Assembly (NCBI RefSeq): GCF_001438705.1
Contig: NZ_JQBP01000004.1
Coordinates: 12,091 to 58,298, forward strand
Source: Weissella kandleri
GTDB taxonomy: Bacteria; Bacillota; Bacilli; Lactobacillales; Lactobacillaceae
Length of the DNA stretch: 46,208 bases
Reading direction: 5' to 3'
The position numbers were made by a program, and so were the translations under genes. Positions 8,291-17,595 of this stretch are shown here, in pieces. Below the pieces are notes generated by a model, which had not been told where the DNA came from, did not search any database, and saw nothing but the letters and a program-made list of their open reading frames with translations. Numbering within the stretch: the first letter of the stretch is position 1; every line of letters begins with the position of its first letter.

Positions 8291-11200
8291 TTGATTGATG
8301 TCAATAAGTTTGAAAGCATGCAAATCGGTTTGGCTAGTCCAGACAAGATTCGTAGCTGGTCGTACGGTGAAGTCAAAAAGCCAGAGACAATCAATTATCG
8401 AACATTAAAGCCTGAAAAAGATGGGCTGTTTGATGAGCGAATCTTTGGACCAACAAAAGATTACGAATGTGCATGTGGAAAATACAAGCGGATTCGTTAT
8501 AAAGGAATTGTCTGTGACCGTTGTGGAGTTGAAGTTACTTCAGCTAAAGTTCGTCGCGAGCGGATGGGGCACATCGAATTAGCAGCCCCTGTATCACACA
8601 TTTGGTATTTTAAGGGAATTCCTTCACGGATGGGCTTGGTGCTTGATATGTCACCACGGCAATTGGAAGAAGTAATCTACTTTGCATCTTACGTCGTAAC
8701 AGATGGTGGAGATACACCATTGGTTACAAAGCAATTGTTGTCAGAACGTGAATATCGTGAAAACAAGGCTACTTTTGGTAACCGTTTTAAGGCTCAAATG
8801 GGAGCTGAAGCGGTGCGGACTTTGTTGGAACAAGCTGACTTAGAAGGTGAAGTTGAACAATTAAAGGCAGAATTGCGTGAAGCCACTGGTCAAAAGCGTG
8901 TGCGCGCAGTGCGGCGTTTGGATATTATTGAAGCCTTTGTTAAGTCTGGAAACAAGCCGGAGTGGATGGTTATGGATGTTATTCCAGTTATCCCACCAGA
9001 TTTGCGACCCATGGTTCAATTGGAAGGTGGTCGTTTCGCCACGTCTGATTTGAATGATTTGTACCGCCGGGTTATCAACCGTAACAACCGTTTGAAGCGT
9101 TTGTTGGACTTGAATGCGCCTGGAATTATCGTGCAAAACGAAAAGCGGATGCTGCAAGAAGCAGTTGATGCCTTGATCGATAACGGCCGGCGTGGACGTC
9201 CAGTTACCGGACCAGGAAATCGTCCATTGAAGTCTCTTTCACATATGTTGAAGGGTAAGCAAGGACGTTTCCGTCAAAACTTGCTTGGAAAGCGTGTTGA
9301 TTATTCAGGACGTTCAGTTATTGATGTTGGTCCGTTCTTGAAGATGAATCAAATGGGGTTGCCTGTGCAAATGGCCATGGAATTATTCCGCCCATTCATT
9401 ATGAAGGAATTGGTATCACGTGGATTGGCTGGCAACATTCGGGCTGCTAAGCGCAAGATTGATCGTAAAGATGATGACGTGATGGACGTGTTGGAAGACG
9501 TAATTAAAGAGCACCCAGTGCTTTTGAACCGTGCCCCAACATTGCACCGTTTGGGAATTCAGGCTTTTGAACCAGTCTTGGTTTCAGGTAAAGCGATGCG
9601 TTTGCACCCATTGGTTACCGAAGCTTATAACGCCGACTTTGACGGAGACCAAATGGCCATTCACTTGCCACTTTCAGATGAAGCTCAAGCTGAAGCACGG
9701 CTTTTGATGTTAGCAGCTGGCCACATTTTGGCACCAAAGGATGGAAAGCCAATCGTTGCGCCATCACAGGACATGGTTATTGGAAATTATTACTTGACGA
9801 CTGAAGAAGCTGGTCGTGAAGGAGAAGGAATGATTTTCAAAGACATCAATGAAGCGCGGACAGCTTTGCAAAATAAGTATGTTCACTTGCATACACGGGT
9901 TGGAGTGCAAACTTCATCATTTGATGCTAATAAGCCATTTACGGATGACCAACGTAGCAAGATTATGGTTACAACGGTTGGTAAGTTGATTTTCAATGAT
10001 ATTTTGCCAGTCGACTTCCCATACTTGAACGAACCAAGTGAGGATAATTTGCATCAAATTGATGACAAATTCTTCTTAGAGCCAGGTCAAGATATTAATG
10101 AGTATATGCAAAATACGCCAATCTATGGCGCCTTTAAGAAGGGATACTTGTCAGATATCATTGCCGAAGTCTACAAGATTTATAAGGTTACTGAGACGTC
10201 ATTGCTCTTGGACCGGATGAAAGATCTTGGTTACGAAGAGTCAACTAAGTCTGGATTGACGGTTGGAGTGGCCGACGTTACGGACTTGAAGGAAAAGCCA
10301 GCCATTATCGAAGCTGCGCACGCTAAAGTTTCAACTGTTTCAAAGCAATTCCGGCGTGGTTTGATTACTGATGACGAGCGTTATAACCGCGTAATTGATA
10401 TTTGGAATAAGGCCAAGGATGATATTACTGAAAAGCTAATTGAGCATTTCGAGCCAGACAACAATATCTTCATGATGTCAGATTCTGGAGCGCGTGGAAA
10501 CATTTCTAACTTTACGCAATTGGCCGGAATGCGTGGTTTGATGGCTGCGCCTAATGGTAAGATCATGGAGTTGCCAATTATTGCAAACTTCCGTGAAGGA
10601 TTGTCAGTTTTGGAAATGTTCTTCTCAACCCACGGGGCTCGTAAGGGGATGACCGACACAGCCTTGAAGACTGCCGATTCAGGATACTTGACCCGTCGTT
10701 TGGTTGACGTGGCTCAAGATGTTATTATCCGTGAAGATGATTGTGGTACTGATCGTGGTTTGGATGTTTCTGCCATTATGAATGGAAATGAAGTTATCGA
10801 GCCATTGTACGACCGGGTCTTAGGACGTTACGCTCAAAAGACGGTGGTTGATCCTGAAACTGGTGAAGTTTTGGTTGAACATAACCAAATGATCGATGAA
10901 GACATCGCTAAGGCAATTGATGCTGCAGGAATTAAGACTGTTAACATTCGTTCGGCCTTTACTTGTAACACTGAGCACGGAGTTTGTGTGCGTTGTTACG
11001 GTCGCAACATGGCGACTGGTGATGTGGTTGAAATTGGAGAAGCCGTTGGTACGGTTGCTGCTCAATCAATCGGAGAACCTGGTACTCAATTGACTATGCG
11101 GACGTTCCACACTGGTGGAGTTGCCGGAGACGATATCACACAGGGATTGCCTCGTGTGCAGGAAATCTTTGAGGCTCGTAACCCTAAGGGGCAAGCGCCT

Positions 11201-11935
11201 ATTTCTGAAGTTTCTGGAATTGTTGAATCAATTGAAGAAAATCCAGCTGATCGGACTAAGGAAGTTACTATTAAGGGTGAAACCGATACTCGGTCTTACA
11301 CTTTGCCAATGACAGCACGGATGAAGTATGCCGAAGGAGATCATATCCACCGTGGTAATACGATTACTGAAGGGTCAGCTGATCCAAAGGAAATCATTAA
11401 GGTGCGGGATACGATGGCAACTGAAAACTATATCGTTGAACAAGTTCAACAAGTTTATCGGATGCAGGGAGTTGAAATCGGCGACAAGCACATTGAGGTT
11501 ATGGCCCGGCAAATGTTGCGTAAGGTGCGCGTCATGGATCCTGGAAATACTGATTTGTTGCCTGGAACTTTGTTGGATATCGCGCAATTCCGTGAAGCTA
11601 ACGTTGATGCGTTAAAGAATGGTAATTTGCCAGCTACTGCGCGTCCAGTGCTTTTGGGAATTACGAAGGCTTCATTGGAGACGAATTCATTCTTGTCAGC
11701 CGCTTCCTTCCAAGAGACAACACGTGTCTTGACGGATGCCGCTATTCGTGGAAAGAATGATCCATTGGTTGGTTTGAAGGAGAACGTTATTATTGGTAAG
11801 TTGATTCCAGCTGGAACCGGAATGCCAGAGTATCGCTCAGTTAAGCCAAAGCTTGAAGCAGAACCCATTGTTGCAGCAGATGAGGGATCAAGTATTCCTT
11901 CGATCTCAGATATTGAAAATTCAATGCAATTGTAA
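8291..11935 (+). CDS. rpoC: DNA-directed RNA polymerase subunit beta'
   Basis: The catalytic beta' subunit, 1214 residues. The N-terminal zinc site uses C60, C62, C75 and C78 ([19 protein letters not shown]), and the active-site magnesium loop NADFDGD is at about 447-453. A second zinc cluster ([11 protein letters not shown]) lies in the C-terminal third, followed by [16 protein letters not shown] chose the TTG at 8291 because AAAGGGG (8276-8282) lies 8 bases before it; an earlier in-frame TTG at 8273 falls inside that site. The protein then begins with [16 protein letters not shown], as in relatives. A hairpin terminator follows the stop. Confidence 0.96.
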   Translation: MIDVNKFESMQIGLASPDKIRSWSYGEVKKPETINYRTLKPEKDGLFDERIFGPTKDYECACGKYKRIRYKGIVCDRCGVEVTSAKVRRERMGHIELAAPVSHIWYFKGIPSRMGLVLDMSPRQLEEVIYFASYVVTDGGDTPLVTKQLLSEREYRENKATFGNRFKAQMGAEAVRTLLEQADLEGEVEQLKAELREATGQKRVRAVRRLDIIEAFVKSGNKPEWMVMDVIPVIPPDLRPMVQLEGGRFATSDLNDLYRRVINRNNRLKRLLDLNAPGIIVQNEKRMLQEAVDALIDNGRRGRPVTGPGNRPLKSLSHMLKGKQGRFRQNLLGKRVDYSGRSVIDVGPFLKMNQMGLPVQMAMELFRPFIMKELVSRGLAGNIRAAKRKIDRKDDDVMDVLEDVIKEHPVLLNRAPTLHRLGIQAFEPVLVSGKAMRLHPLVTEAYNADFDGDQMAIHLPLSDEAQAEARLLMLAAGHILAPKDGKPIVAPSQDMVIGNYYLTTEEAGREGEGMIFKDINEARTALQNKYVHLHTRVGVQTSSFDANKPFTDDQRSKIMVTTVGKLIFNDILPVDFPYLNEPSEDNLHQIDDKFFLEPGQDINEYMQNTPIYGAFKKGYLSDIIAEVYKIYKVTETSLLLDRMKDLGYEESTKSGLTVGVADVTDLKEKPAIIEAAHAKVSTVSKQFRRGLITDDERYNRVIDIWNKAKDDITEKLIEHFEPDNNIFMMSDSGARGNISNFTQLAGMRGLMAAPNGKIMELPIIANFREGLSVLEMFFSTHGARKGMTDTALKTADSGYLTRRLVDVAQDVIIREDDCGTDRGLDVSAIMNGNEVIEPLYDRVLGRYAQKTVVDPETGEVLVEHNQMIDEDIAKAIDAAGIKTVNIRSAFTCNTEHGVCVRCYGRNMATGDVVEIGEAVGTVAAQSIGEPGTQLTMRTFHTGGVAGDDITQGLPRVQEIFEARNPKGQAPISEVSGIVESIEENPADRTKEVTIKGETDTRSYTLPMTARMKYAEGDHIHRGNTITEGSADPKEIIKVRDTMATENYIVEQVQQVYRMQGVEIGDKHIEVMARQMLRKVRVMDPGNTDLLPGTLLDIAQFREANVDALKNGNLPATARPVLLGITKASLETNSFLSAASFQETTRVLTDAAIRGKNDPLVGLKENVIIGKLIPAGTGMPEYRSVKPKLEAEPIVAADEGSSIPSISDIENSMQL

Positions 11936-11954
11936 TTGTTAAGTGAATGAACAC

Positions 11955-11988
11955 AAAAGGCATGCCCGCAGGGACATGCCTTTTTGTT
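11955..11988. terminator. Bidirectional terminator between rpoC and the LysR gene
   Basis: AAAAGGCATG-CCC and GGG-A-CATGCCTTTT form a stem with one bulged A and a short loop, with T runs on both strands. It ends rpoC on the plus strand and probably the convergent LysR gene on the minus strand. Confidence 0.88.
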
Positions 11989-11992
11989 TGGC

Positions 11993-12832
11993 TTATTTAG
12001 CTGCTGCATTATTTTGAAACGGATAGCTGTACTTTAAAAGATCAATGATTTTTAAAACGAGGGGGTCGTGTTCGTCGAGGTACGCTAAACCGTAAAAAAT
12101 GCGCTGATATTGATCGGATAAATATTGATAGGGGAGGGAATCCGTTACGAAACGCTTAGAAATTAATGATGCCCCCAGTCCGGCTTTGAGGTGGGCAATA
12201 ATCATATCGTTACTATTCATGGGGATAATGTGTTCAATGGGGAATGGGTTTGTTTTTAAAAATTGTTGTGTATAGTGACTAACGCCAGATCCCGCTTCCC
12301 GAATGAAAAAGGTTTGTGTCTTTGGGTAACCCGCCAAAACTAATTCATCACTAAAGAGGGGGAAGCTTTGCGTTAGGTCACCACGAATTGGTTTTTCGAT
12401 AATGCCAAAATGAATATCGTGGTCGGCAACTAATTGGAAAACTTTTTCGGAATTTTGCATATTAATAGTTAGATTTAATTCGGGTAAAAAGGGTTGTAAT
12501 TTTTTGAAAATTTCAGGCATGACACTGGTCGCAGCACTGTGTGATACTGCGATTTTAAATGACGTTTTGGCTAGCGAACGTTGGCGAATTTGCATTTGGA
12601 CTTGTTCCCAATTGGCTAAATATTCTAAAGCTTGTGGATACAACATGGTCGCCGCTTCGGTTGGGCGAACCCGATGATTTTGATCTCGCGTAAAAAGAGG
12701 GGTCTGCAGCTCACCCTCTAATTTTTGAATGCGCACGCTGACGGTTGGTTGAGAAATAAAGAGATGCTGGGCCGCCCGGGTGAAGCTTTTAGTTTCATAG
12801 ACGGTGATAAAAGTTTCAAATAGTTCAAACAT
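11993..12832 (-). CDS. LysR-family transcriptional regulator
   Basis: A 279-residue LysR regulator. Residues 1-60 form the winged helix-turn-helix (FTRAAQHLFISQPTVSVRIQKLE). The remainder is the two-lobed periplasmic-binding-protein-like effector domain, starting KTSFKIAVSHSAA. I chose the ATG at 12832, with GGAG six bases upstream; an in-frame ATG at 12844 has no Shine-Dalgarno. It is divergent from the yeiH-family gene, a pairing also known for E. coli yeiE and yeiH and for CysL-like regulators. It therefore probably controls that transporter and itself through the shared 109-base gap. The effector is unknown; a sulfur compound is a guess from family context. Confidence 0.88.
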   Translation of the reverse strand: MFELFETFITVYETKSFTRAAQHLFISQPTVSVRIQKLEGELQTPLFTRDQNHRVRPTEAATMLYPQALEYLANWEQVQMQIRQRSLAKTSFKIAVSHSAATSVMPEIFKKLQPFLPELNLTINMQNSEKVFQLVADHDIHFGIIEKPIRGDLTQSFPLFSDELVLAGYPKTQTFFIREAGSGVSHYTQQFLKTNPFPIEHIIPMNSNDMIIAHLKAGLGASLISKRFVTDSLPYQYLSDQYQRIFYGLAYLDEHDPLVLKIIDLLKYSYPFQNNAAAK

Positions 12833-12853
12833 ATTGGTCTCCATTAAAATTAT

Positions 12854-12868
12854 TAATGATAAACATTA
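12854..12868. promoter_or_regulatory. Inverted repeat in the LysR/yeiH divergent gap
   Basis: TAATG-ATAAA-CATTA is a 5-bp perfect inverted repeat just upstream of the LysR start, inside an A+T-rich divergent gap. LysR proteins bind such short dyads. It is a candidate operator only. Confidence 0.4.
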
Positions 12869-12941
12869 TTATAATCTATTTTACTAATTATAAAAAACGA
12901 TTTAAAGTTATATATATCAAAGAGGAAGAAGGGTATGAATC

Positions 12942-13952
12942 TTGCGAATTAAGCGAAATATGTGGTTGGGGATTGGCGTAACTTTATTAGTTTCAATTTT
13001 GGCCGAGTGGTTGAGTCGATACATTCCGAGTTTAGGGGCGGAAGCCATTGCGTTATTGTTAGGAATTTTTTTAGGGAATACGTTGCTGACACAACCGCAA
13101 TTAACTGCGGGAGTTAAATGGTCCGAAAAATATCCGATTGAAATTGGGATTGCTCTATTGGGAATGGAAGTTACTTTAGCCACCATCGAAGCCTTAGGTT
13201 GGCAAGGAATCCTATACATTGTTTTGATGATGACTATGACGATTTATTTTGTCATGTGGATTGGAAAAGTCTTATTTAAAGTTGACCGAAAGTCGGGGAT
13301 GTTGATGGGATCCGGAAACGCTGTCTGTGGATCCAGCGCGATTGCAGCAGTCGCTCCGGAAATTAAAGCTTCCGATGATCAACGGCGGACAGCGGTAGCG
13401 ACCGTATCGTTATCCGGAGTTGTGCTTTTATTTGTCTTGCCAGCTTTAGGGCCAGCAATTTTTCCACACAGCGATGTTTTAGTCGGGGCATTAATTGGGG
13501 GAACCGTCCAGTCAGTGGGGCAAGTCATTGGAACGGCATCTTTGGTTAATATTAATGTGGTTGGTTACGCGACGTTGTATAAAATGTTGCGCGTAATTTT
13601 ACTTTCAGTGGTAGTGTTATTGATGTCGCGTTCAGCGCAAAGGCATGAACAACAAGCGCTGGGTGAAACCCAAACCGTGCCGCCGATTAAAGTGTATAAG
13701 CTAGTACCTTGGTTTATTTATGCATTCTTGATTTTGTTGCTCGTTAGTTCTGTGGTCACGTTACCACAAGCAACGGTACATGGGGCCAAAGCCGTCACTG
13801 GTTTCTTTGGTGTGGTGAATTTGGCCGGGATTGGGTTGAATTTAAAGTGGAAAACGATTGCTGGATCAGGCGTAAAATATTTAGGTTATGGGTTAGTGAC
13901 CATTATTTTCCAAGTGGGATTGGCAGTCACTTTAATTCATTTGATTTATTAA
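12942..13952 (+). CDS. YeiH-family (UPF0324) putative sulfate/sulfur-compound exporter
   Basis: A 336-residue polytopic membrane protein of the YeiH/UPF0324 family, with about ten hydrophobic helices. The central motif GSGNAVCGSSAIAAVAP and the later GGTVQSVGQVIGTA are the family's conserved pore-like signatures. Some members have been linked to sulfate or taurine-derived sulfur export, but the substrate here is not shown. The start is TTG at 12942, eight bases after AGAAGGG (12927-12933). An ATG at 12935 lies in another frame and ends after five codons, and an in-frame ATG at 12960 lacks a Shine-Dalgarno. It is divergent from the LysR gene that probably regulates it. A terminator follows. 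Confidence 0.88.
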   Translation: MRIKRNMWLGIGVTLLVSILAEWLSRYIPSLGAEAIALLLGIFLGNTLLTQPQLTAGVKWSEKYPIEIGIALLGMEVTLATIEALGWQGILYIVLMMTMTIYFVMWIGKVLFKVDRKSGMLMGSGNAVCGSSAIAAVAPEIKASDDQRRTAVATVSLSGVVLLFVLPALGPAIFPHSDVLVGALIGGTVQSVGQVIGTASLVNINVVGYATLYKMLRVILLSVVVLLMSRSAQRHEQQALGETQTVPPIKVYKLVPWFIYAFLILLLVSSVVTLPQATVHGAKAVTGFFGVVNLAGIGLNLKWKTIAGSGVKYLGYGLVTIIFQVGLAVTLIHLIY

Positions 13953-13978
13953 TAAACTAGCAGTTGATGCGAGGTGAT

Positions 13979-14010
13979 AGGACATGGCGGTTTTCTGGCA
14001 TGTCCTTTTT
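13979..14010 (+). terminator. Terminator after the yeiH-family gene
   Basis: AGGACATG pairs with CATGTCCT across a 12-nt loop, followed by TTTT. It separates yeiH from the deo operon. Confidence 0.88.
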
Positions 14011-14053
14011 ATTTAGGCTAAAAAGAACGTTGTCTATAAAATTAGGAAAATGA

Positions 14054-14082
14054 TTGAGTGTTAATTTTAGATGTGCTACAAT
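14054..14082 (+). promoter_or_regulatory. Promoter of the deoC-deoB-pdp-deoD operon
   Basis: TTGAGT (14054-14059), a 17-base spacer and TACAAT (14077-14082) with an extended TG upstream form the promoter. The predicted start near 14089 falls within the cre site. Confidence 0.8.
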
Positions 14083-14087
14083 AATGA

Positions 14088-14102
14088 TTGTAAACGTTTA
14101 CA
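14088..14102 (+). promoter_or_regulatory. cre site (CcpA operator) of the deo operon
   Basis: TTGTAAACGTTTACA fits the cre consensus WTGNAANCGNWNNCW at every position, and its core TGTAAACGTTTACA is perfectly palindromic. It begins 6 bases after the -10 and covers the predicted start, a position that normally gives CcpA repression in the presence of rapidly used sugars. Confidence 0.9.
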
Positions 14103-14121
14103 TTGGCGAACGTCTGCGGGT

Positions 14122-14173
14122 TGGTAGTGATGTGGCGAGGAGACTACCAGTGCTAGGAAGTTGGGCATTCCTA
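14122..14173 (+). other. Two hairpins in the deoC leader
   Basis: The 5' leader of about 118 bases holds TGGTAGT/ACTACCA (14122-14149) and TAGGAA/TTCCTA (14154-14173), followed by an A+T-rich run before the deoC Shine-Dalgarno. Neither is a clean terminator. They may stabilise the mRNA or be part of an RNA switch; I recognise no known class. Confidence 0.5.
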
Positions 14174-14206
14174 AAATAATTTTATTTTTTGAAAGGTGAT
14201 ATTATT

Positions 14207-14890
14207 ATGTCATTAACTAAGCACGAATTAGCAAAATACATGGATCACACCTTGTTGAAGGCTGATGCCACGCAAGCACAGATTCAAGCCATTATTGATG
14301 AAGCAAAAGAATATGATTTTGCTTCAATCTGCGTCAATCCTTATTGGGTGGCTTATGGAGCAGAACAACTCAAAGATACAGAGGTCAATGTATGTACAGT
14401 GATTGGGTTCCCGCTAGGGGCTAATACAACGGCAGTTAAAGTGGCAGAGACCATTGATGCCATTGAAAACGGAGCGACCGAGGTTGATATGGTGATTAAC
14501 ATCGGAGAACTCAAGGGTGGTAATGATCGCATGGTCACCGACGAAATTGCGCAATTAGCCAAAGCTGCGCATGATCGGCACGCCATTTTGAAGGTCATTA
14601 TTGAAACGGCTTTGTTAACGAAAGAAGAGATTGTCCGTGCTTCAAAGGATACATTGAATGGTGGCGCTGACTTTGTTAAGACTTCAACTGGCTTTTCAAC
14701 TTCAGGAGCGAAGGCAGAAGATGTTAAGCTGATGCGTGAGACAGTAGGCCCTGATTTGGGTGTGAAGGCCTCAGGTGGTATCCATTCACGCGCAGAAGCC
14801 GATGCGATGATTGCAGCCGGAGCAACCCGCCTAGGTGTTTCAGCTTCAGTTGCCATTATGAATGATGAAGTCTCAGATAGTAATTACTAA
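14207..14890 (+). CDS. deoC: Deoxyribose-phosphate aldolase
   Basis: This class I aldolase splits 2-deoxyribose 5-phosphate into glyceraldehyde 3-phosphate and acetaldehyde. The 227 residues form a TIM barrel. The Schiff-base lysine is K158 in DFVKTSTG, the second active-site lysine is K187 in VKASGGI, and the acidic residue is D94 in VDMVIN. I chose ATG 14207, six bases after AAAGGTGAT; a TTG at 14189 lies before that site. It is the first gene of the deo operon, under cre control. The acetaldehyde produced can be reduced by AdhE and the triose phosphate enters glycolysis. It is separated from deoB by a 143-base gap holding an attenuator-like element. Confidence 0.95.
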   Translation: MSLTKHELAKYMDHTLLKADATQAQIQAIIDEAKEYDFASICVNPYWVAYGAEQLKDTEVNVCTVIGFPLGANTTAVKVAETIDAIENGATEVDMVINIGELKGGNDRMVTDEIAQLAKAAHDRHAILKVIIETALLTKEEIVRASKDTLNGGADFVKTSTGFSTSGAKAEDVKLMRETVGPDLGVKASGGIHSRAEADAMIAAGATRLGVSASVAIMNDEVSDSNY

Positions 14891-14903
14891 AAAATGTTTA
14901 AAA

Positions 14904-14979
14904 TTGTGATTGTATATCACGATTAACAACGAAGGTGACCAACAGGGGCCTGGATACTAATCGTGTCTAGGCTTTTTTT
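14904..14979 (+). promoter_or_regulatory. Attenuator-like RNA leader between deoC and deoB
   Basis: Three pairings compete. First is TTGTGAT/ATCACGA (14904-14922). Second is CACGATTA (14918-14925) with TAATCGTG (14958-14965). Third is a 10-bp terminator stem GCCTGGATAC/GTGTCTAGGC (14948-14972, two wobbles) followed by seven T. Pairing two blocks the terminator and pairing one blocks pairing two, the logic of an antiterminator/anti-antiterminator. At minimum it is an intrinsic terminator between deoC and deoB. I match it to no known riboswitch or protein-binding leader. Confidence 0.65.
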
Positions 14980-15033
14980 GGTTATCGTTAAAATTCATGT
15001 TTTTTAAAGTCGCGTAAAAAAGAGGTAAAGCAA

Positions 15034-16218
15034 ATGTATAAGCGTGTTTTTGGAATTGTGTTAGATTCAATTGGAATTGGTACAGCGCCGGACGCAGCCA
15101 AGTACGACGATGAAGGGGCAGATACCTTAGGGCATATTGGAGAACATTTTCAAGGGAATTGGGCGCTCCCTAATCTTCAAAAAATTGGGCTTGGGAATAT
15201 TCGGTCTGATAATCCAATTTTAGGGGTTGAGCCAATTGATCAACCAGTGGGTTATTATGGCAAGATGACTGAAATTTCAGCTGGAAAGGATTCTTTGGAT
15301 GGACATTGGGAAATGATGGGCTTGCCTATGATGCATGAATTAAGTACTTATCCGAATGGTTTTCCGAAAGCTTTGATTAATAAAATTTCAGCCTTTGCAA
15401 GCCGTCCTGTAATTGCTAAAGGTCCGTATTCAGGGACTGAAGTAATCAAGGATTATGGCGAGCAGGCAGTTAAAGAAGGTGCCTTGATTATCTATACCTC
15501 CGCTGATCCAGTGTTACAAATAGCGGCGCATGAAGAGGTCGTCCCCGTCGAAGAATTGTATAAGATTTGTGAATATGCGCGTTCATTAGTGAATGAAGCT
15601 CCTGATATTATTGGACGCATTATTGCACGTCCCTTTGTTGGGACGCAAGCAGATAATTTCAAGCGGACCGCTAACCGGCATGACTTTGCCTTGGCCCCCA
15701 CGGGTGCAACTGATTTAGTTAAGTTGCAAGCTGCTGGACAAAAGGTGATTGGGATTGGAAAAATTAATGATATCTTCTCTGGTCAAGGAATTGATGAAGG
15801 ATATCATAATGAATCGAATATGGATGGCATGGATCATGTTGAGCATGTCTTACAACAAGACTTTACTGGTTTTGCGTTTACGAATTTAGTGGATTTTGAT
15901 ACCTTGTATGGTCATCGGCGTGATCCAGAAGGAATGGGCAAGGCCTTAATGGATTTTGATCGGCGCTTAGGGTCAGTGATGAAGGCGTTGCGTCCTGATG
16001 ATTTATTGTTAATTACGGCTGATCACGGAAATGATCCCGGCTTTAAAGGCTCAGATCATACACGCGAACAAGTGCCAGTTCTAGCTTACTCACCTTCAAT
16101 GCAACAGCATGGATCGCTAGGAATTCGTGAGAGTTATTCGGACTTTGGGGCAACCGTTTTGGATAACTTTAAGGTTGGTAATCAAGTTGGAACTAGCTTC
16201 TTAACTGCTTTGAAATAA
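15034..16218 (+). CDS. deoB: Phosphopentomutase
   Basis: DeoB interconverts ribose 1-phosphate with ribose 5-phosphate, and the deoxy forms, linking nucleoside phosphorolysis to DeoC and the pentose phosphate route. At 394 residues it is the usual length of the alkaline-phosphatase-superfamily enzyme. Metal-site motifs are visible: VLDSIGIG at the N-terminus, DFALAPTG and RHD near the middle, and [12 protein letters not shown] and SDHTRE near the C-terminus. The phospho-acceptor loop reads [13 protein letters not shown], so the acceptor is Ser87 where Bacillus cereus has Thr85 in GKDTMTGHWE. The ATG follows AGAGG by 8 bases. pdp starts 12 bases after the stop. Confidence 0.95.
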   Translation: MYKRVFGIVLDSIGIGTAPDAAKYDDEGADTLGHIGEHFQGNWALPNLQKIGLGNIRSDNPILGVEPIDQPVGYYGKMTEISAGKDSLDGHWEMMGLPMMHELSTYPNGFPKALINKISAFASRPVIAKGPYSGTEVIKDYGEQAVKEGALIIYTSADPVLQIAAHEEVVPVEELYKICEYARSLVNEAPDIIGRIIARPFVGTQADNFKRTANRHDFALAPTGATDLVKLQAAGQKVIGIGKINDIFSGQGIDEGYHNESNMDGMDHVEHVLQQDFTGFAFTNLVDFDTLYGHRRDPEGMGKALMDFDRRLGSVMKALRPDDLLLITADHGNDPGFKGSDHTREQVPVLAYSPSMQQHGSLGIRESYSDFGATVLDNFKVGNQVGTSFLTALK

Positions 16219-16230
16219 AGAGGATTCATT

Positions 16231-17529
16231 ATGACAATGCTTGAAACTTTGATGAAAAAACGAAATAATGAAGAATTATCGCAGGCCGAATTGGAAACGA
16301 TGATTAAAGATATTACTGCTGATCAGATTCCGGATTATCAAATTTCCGCGTTTTTAATGGCAACCTATTTTACGGGGATGACCCTGCCAGAATTAACACA
16401 TTTAACCTTAGCCATGATGCATTCGGGTGATGTAATTGATTTTAGTGATGTAGAAGGCGTGAAAGTCGACAAGCATTCGACTGGTGGGGTGGGTGATAAA
16501 GTTAGCTTACCTTTGGCCCCGATGCTAGCTGCTTTGGGAATTAAAGTACCAATGATTTCGGGACGTGGGCTCGGACATACGGGTGGCACGTTAGACAAGC
16601 TCGAAGCCATCCCCGGCTACCAAGTCGAAATCAGCGAACAAGATTTTAAACAACAAATTAAAACAGTTGGAACCGCCATTATCGGCGCAACGGGTAATAT
16701 TGCCCCAGCAGATAAGAAAATATATGCTTTGCGTGATGTGACGGCGACGGTGGACTCAATTCCCTTGATTGCCGCTTCGATTATGTCTAAGAAATTGGCA
16801 ACCGGTAATGACGCTTTGGTTTTGGATGTGAAAACTGGAGCAGGAGCCTTTATGCAAGAGCAAGCGCAAGCCGAAGCTTTAGCGCAAATTATGGTTAAAA
16901 TCGGTCGTGAAGCCGGCATGCAAATGCAAGCGGTGATTTCCGATATGAATCAGCCGTTGGGAAATAAGATCGGTAATACTCTAGAAATCGAAGAAACCTT
17001 AGATATGTTAAAGGGTGACGCGCCGGCTGATTTGTTAGAGGTGACGTTAGCCTTGGCGGTACCGATGGTGATGATGGCGCATCAAGCTGATGATGAAGCG
17101 ACCGCGCGTGAAATGTTGTTAGGAACCTTAGCGGACGGCTCGGCTTTAGCTAAGTTTGGCGAAATGATTACGGCCCAAGGGGGGAATGTTTCCGTCTTAA
17201 ATGATTATAGTTTGATGCCACATGCTCAATATCAAGTCGAAGTACCTGCTCCAGCTACGGGTTATGTAGCACGCTTAGATGCCAACGCTATTGGAATTGC
17301 TTCCATGCGGCTTGGTGGTGGCCGTACTAAGAAGGATGATCTTTTGGATTATGGTGTTGGTATTACGTTGCACAAGAAATTGGGTGATCCAGTCTCAGTG
17401 GGCGAGAGCTTGATGACAATTGCAACGGAAAAGAAACAAATTCCAGATATTATTGATTATGTTTTAGAGCATGTTGAAATTGGACCAGAAGCGACGAAGC
17501 CAGAACTGATTCATGCGGTGATTAAATAA
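16231..17529 (+). CDS. pdp: Pyrimidine-nucleoside phosphorylase
   Basis: A 432-residue homodimeric cytosolic enzyme that splits uridine, thymidine and deoxyuridine with phosphate into base plus (deoxy)ribose 1-phosphate. The signature KVDKHSTGGVGDKVSL (phosphate site) and SGRGLGHTGGTLDKLE place it in the thymidine/pyrimidine phosphorylase family. Length and the low-G+C Firmicute context favour Pdp over DeoA. The three-domain pattern is complete, with the C-terminal GRTKKDD region at about 370. It sits 12 bases after deoB, with AGAGGA as ribosome site. Its product feeds DeoB directly, and the operon layout supports one mRNA under the upstream cre site. Confidence 0.94.
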   Translation: MTMLETLMKKRNNEELSQAELETMIKDITADQIPDYQISAFLMATYFTGMTLPELTHLTLAMMHSGDVIDFSDVEGVKVDKHSTGGVGDKVSLPLAPMLAALGIKVPMISGRGLGHTGGTLDKLEAIPGYQVEISEQDFKQQIKTVGTAIIGATGNIAPADKKIYALRDVTATVDSIPLIAASIMSKKLATGNDALVLDVKTGAGAFMQEQAQAEALAQIMVKIGREAGMQMQAVISDMNQPLGNKIGNTLEIEETLDMLKGDAPADLLEVTLALAVPMVMMAHQADDEATAREMLLGTLADGSALAKFGEMITAQGGNVSVLNDYSLMPHAQYQVEVPAPATGYVARLDANAIGIASMRLGGGRTKKDDLLDYGVGITLHKKLGDPVSVGESLMTIATEKKQIPDIIDYVLEHVEIGPEATKPELIHAVIK

Positions 17530-17595
17530 GAAACCGTTCAGTAGGTTTGACGCTAGCTTGTGAGATTTAAACTAAAAGAAAGTTGAGATAAGACT

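Noticed and set aside
10820-11615. Several overlapping frames on both strands inside rpoC and rpoB
   Set aside because: They are shadows of the real genes, without ribosome sites or protein-like composition.
14103-14206. T-box leader upstream of deoC
   Set aside because: No T-box sequence (GGGTGG..CCGCG type), no specifier loop and no terminator are present.
14904-14922. CRP/FNR-type operator TGTGA-TCACG before deoB
   Set aside because: The spacer is seven bases rather than six and the right arm lacks the final A; the RNA-hairpin reading explains it better.
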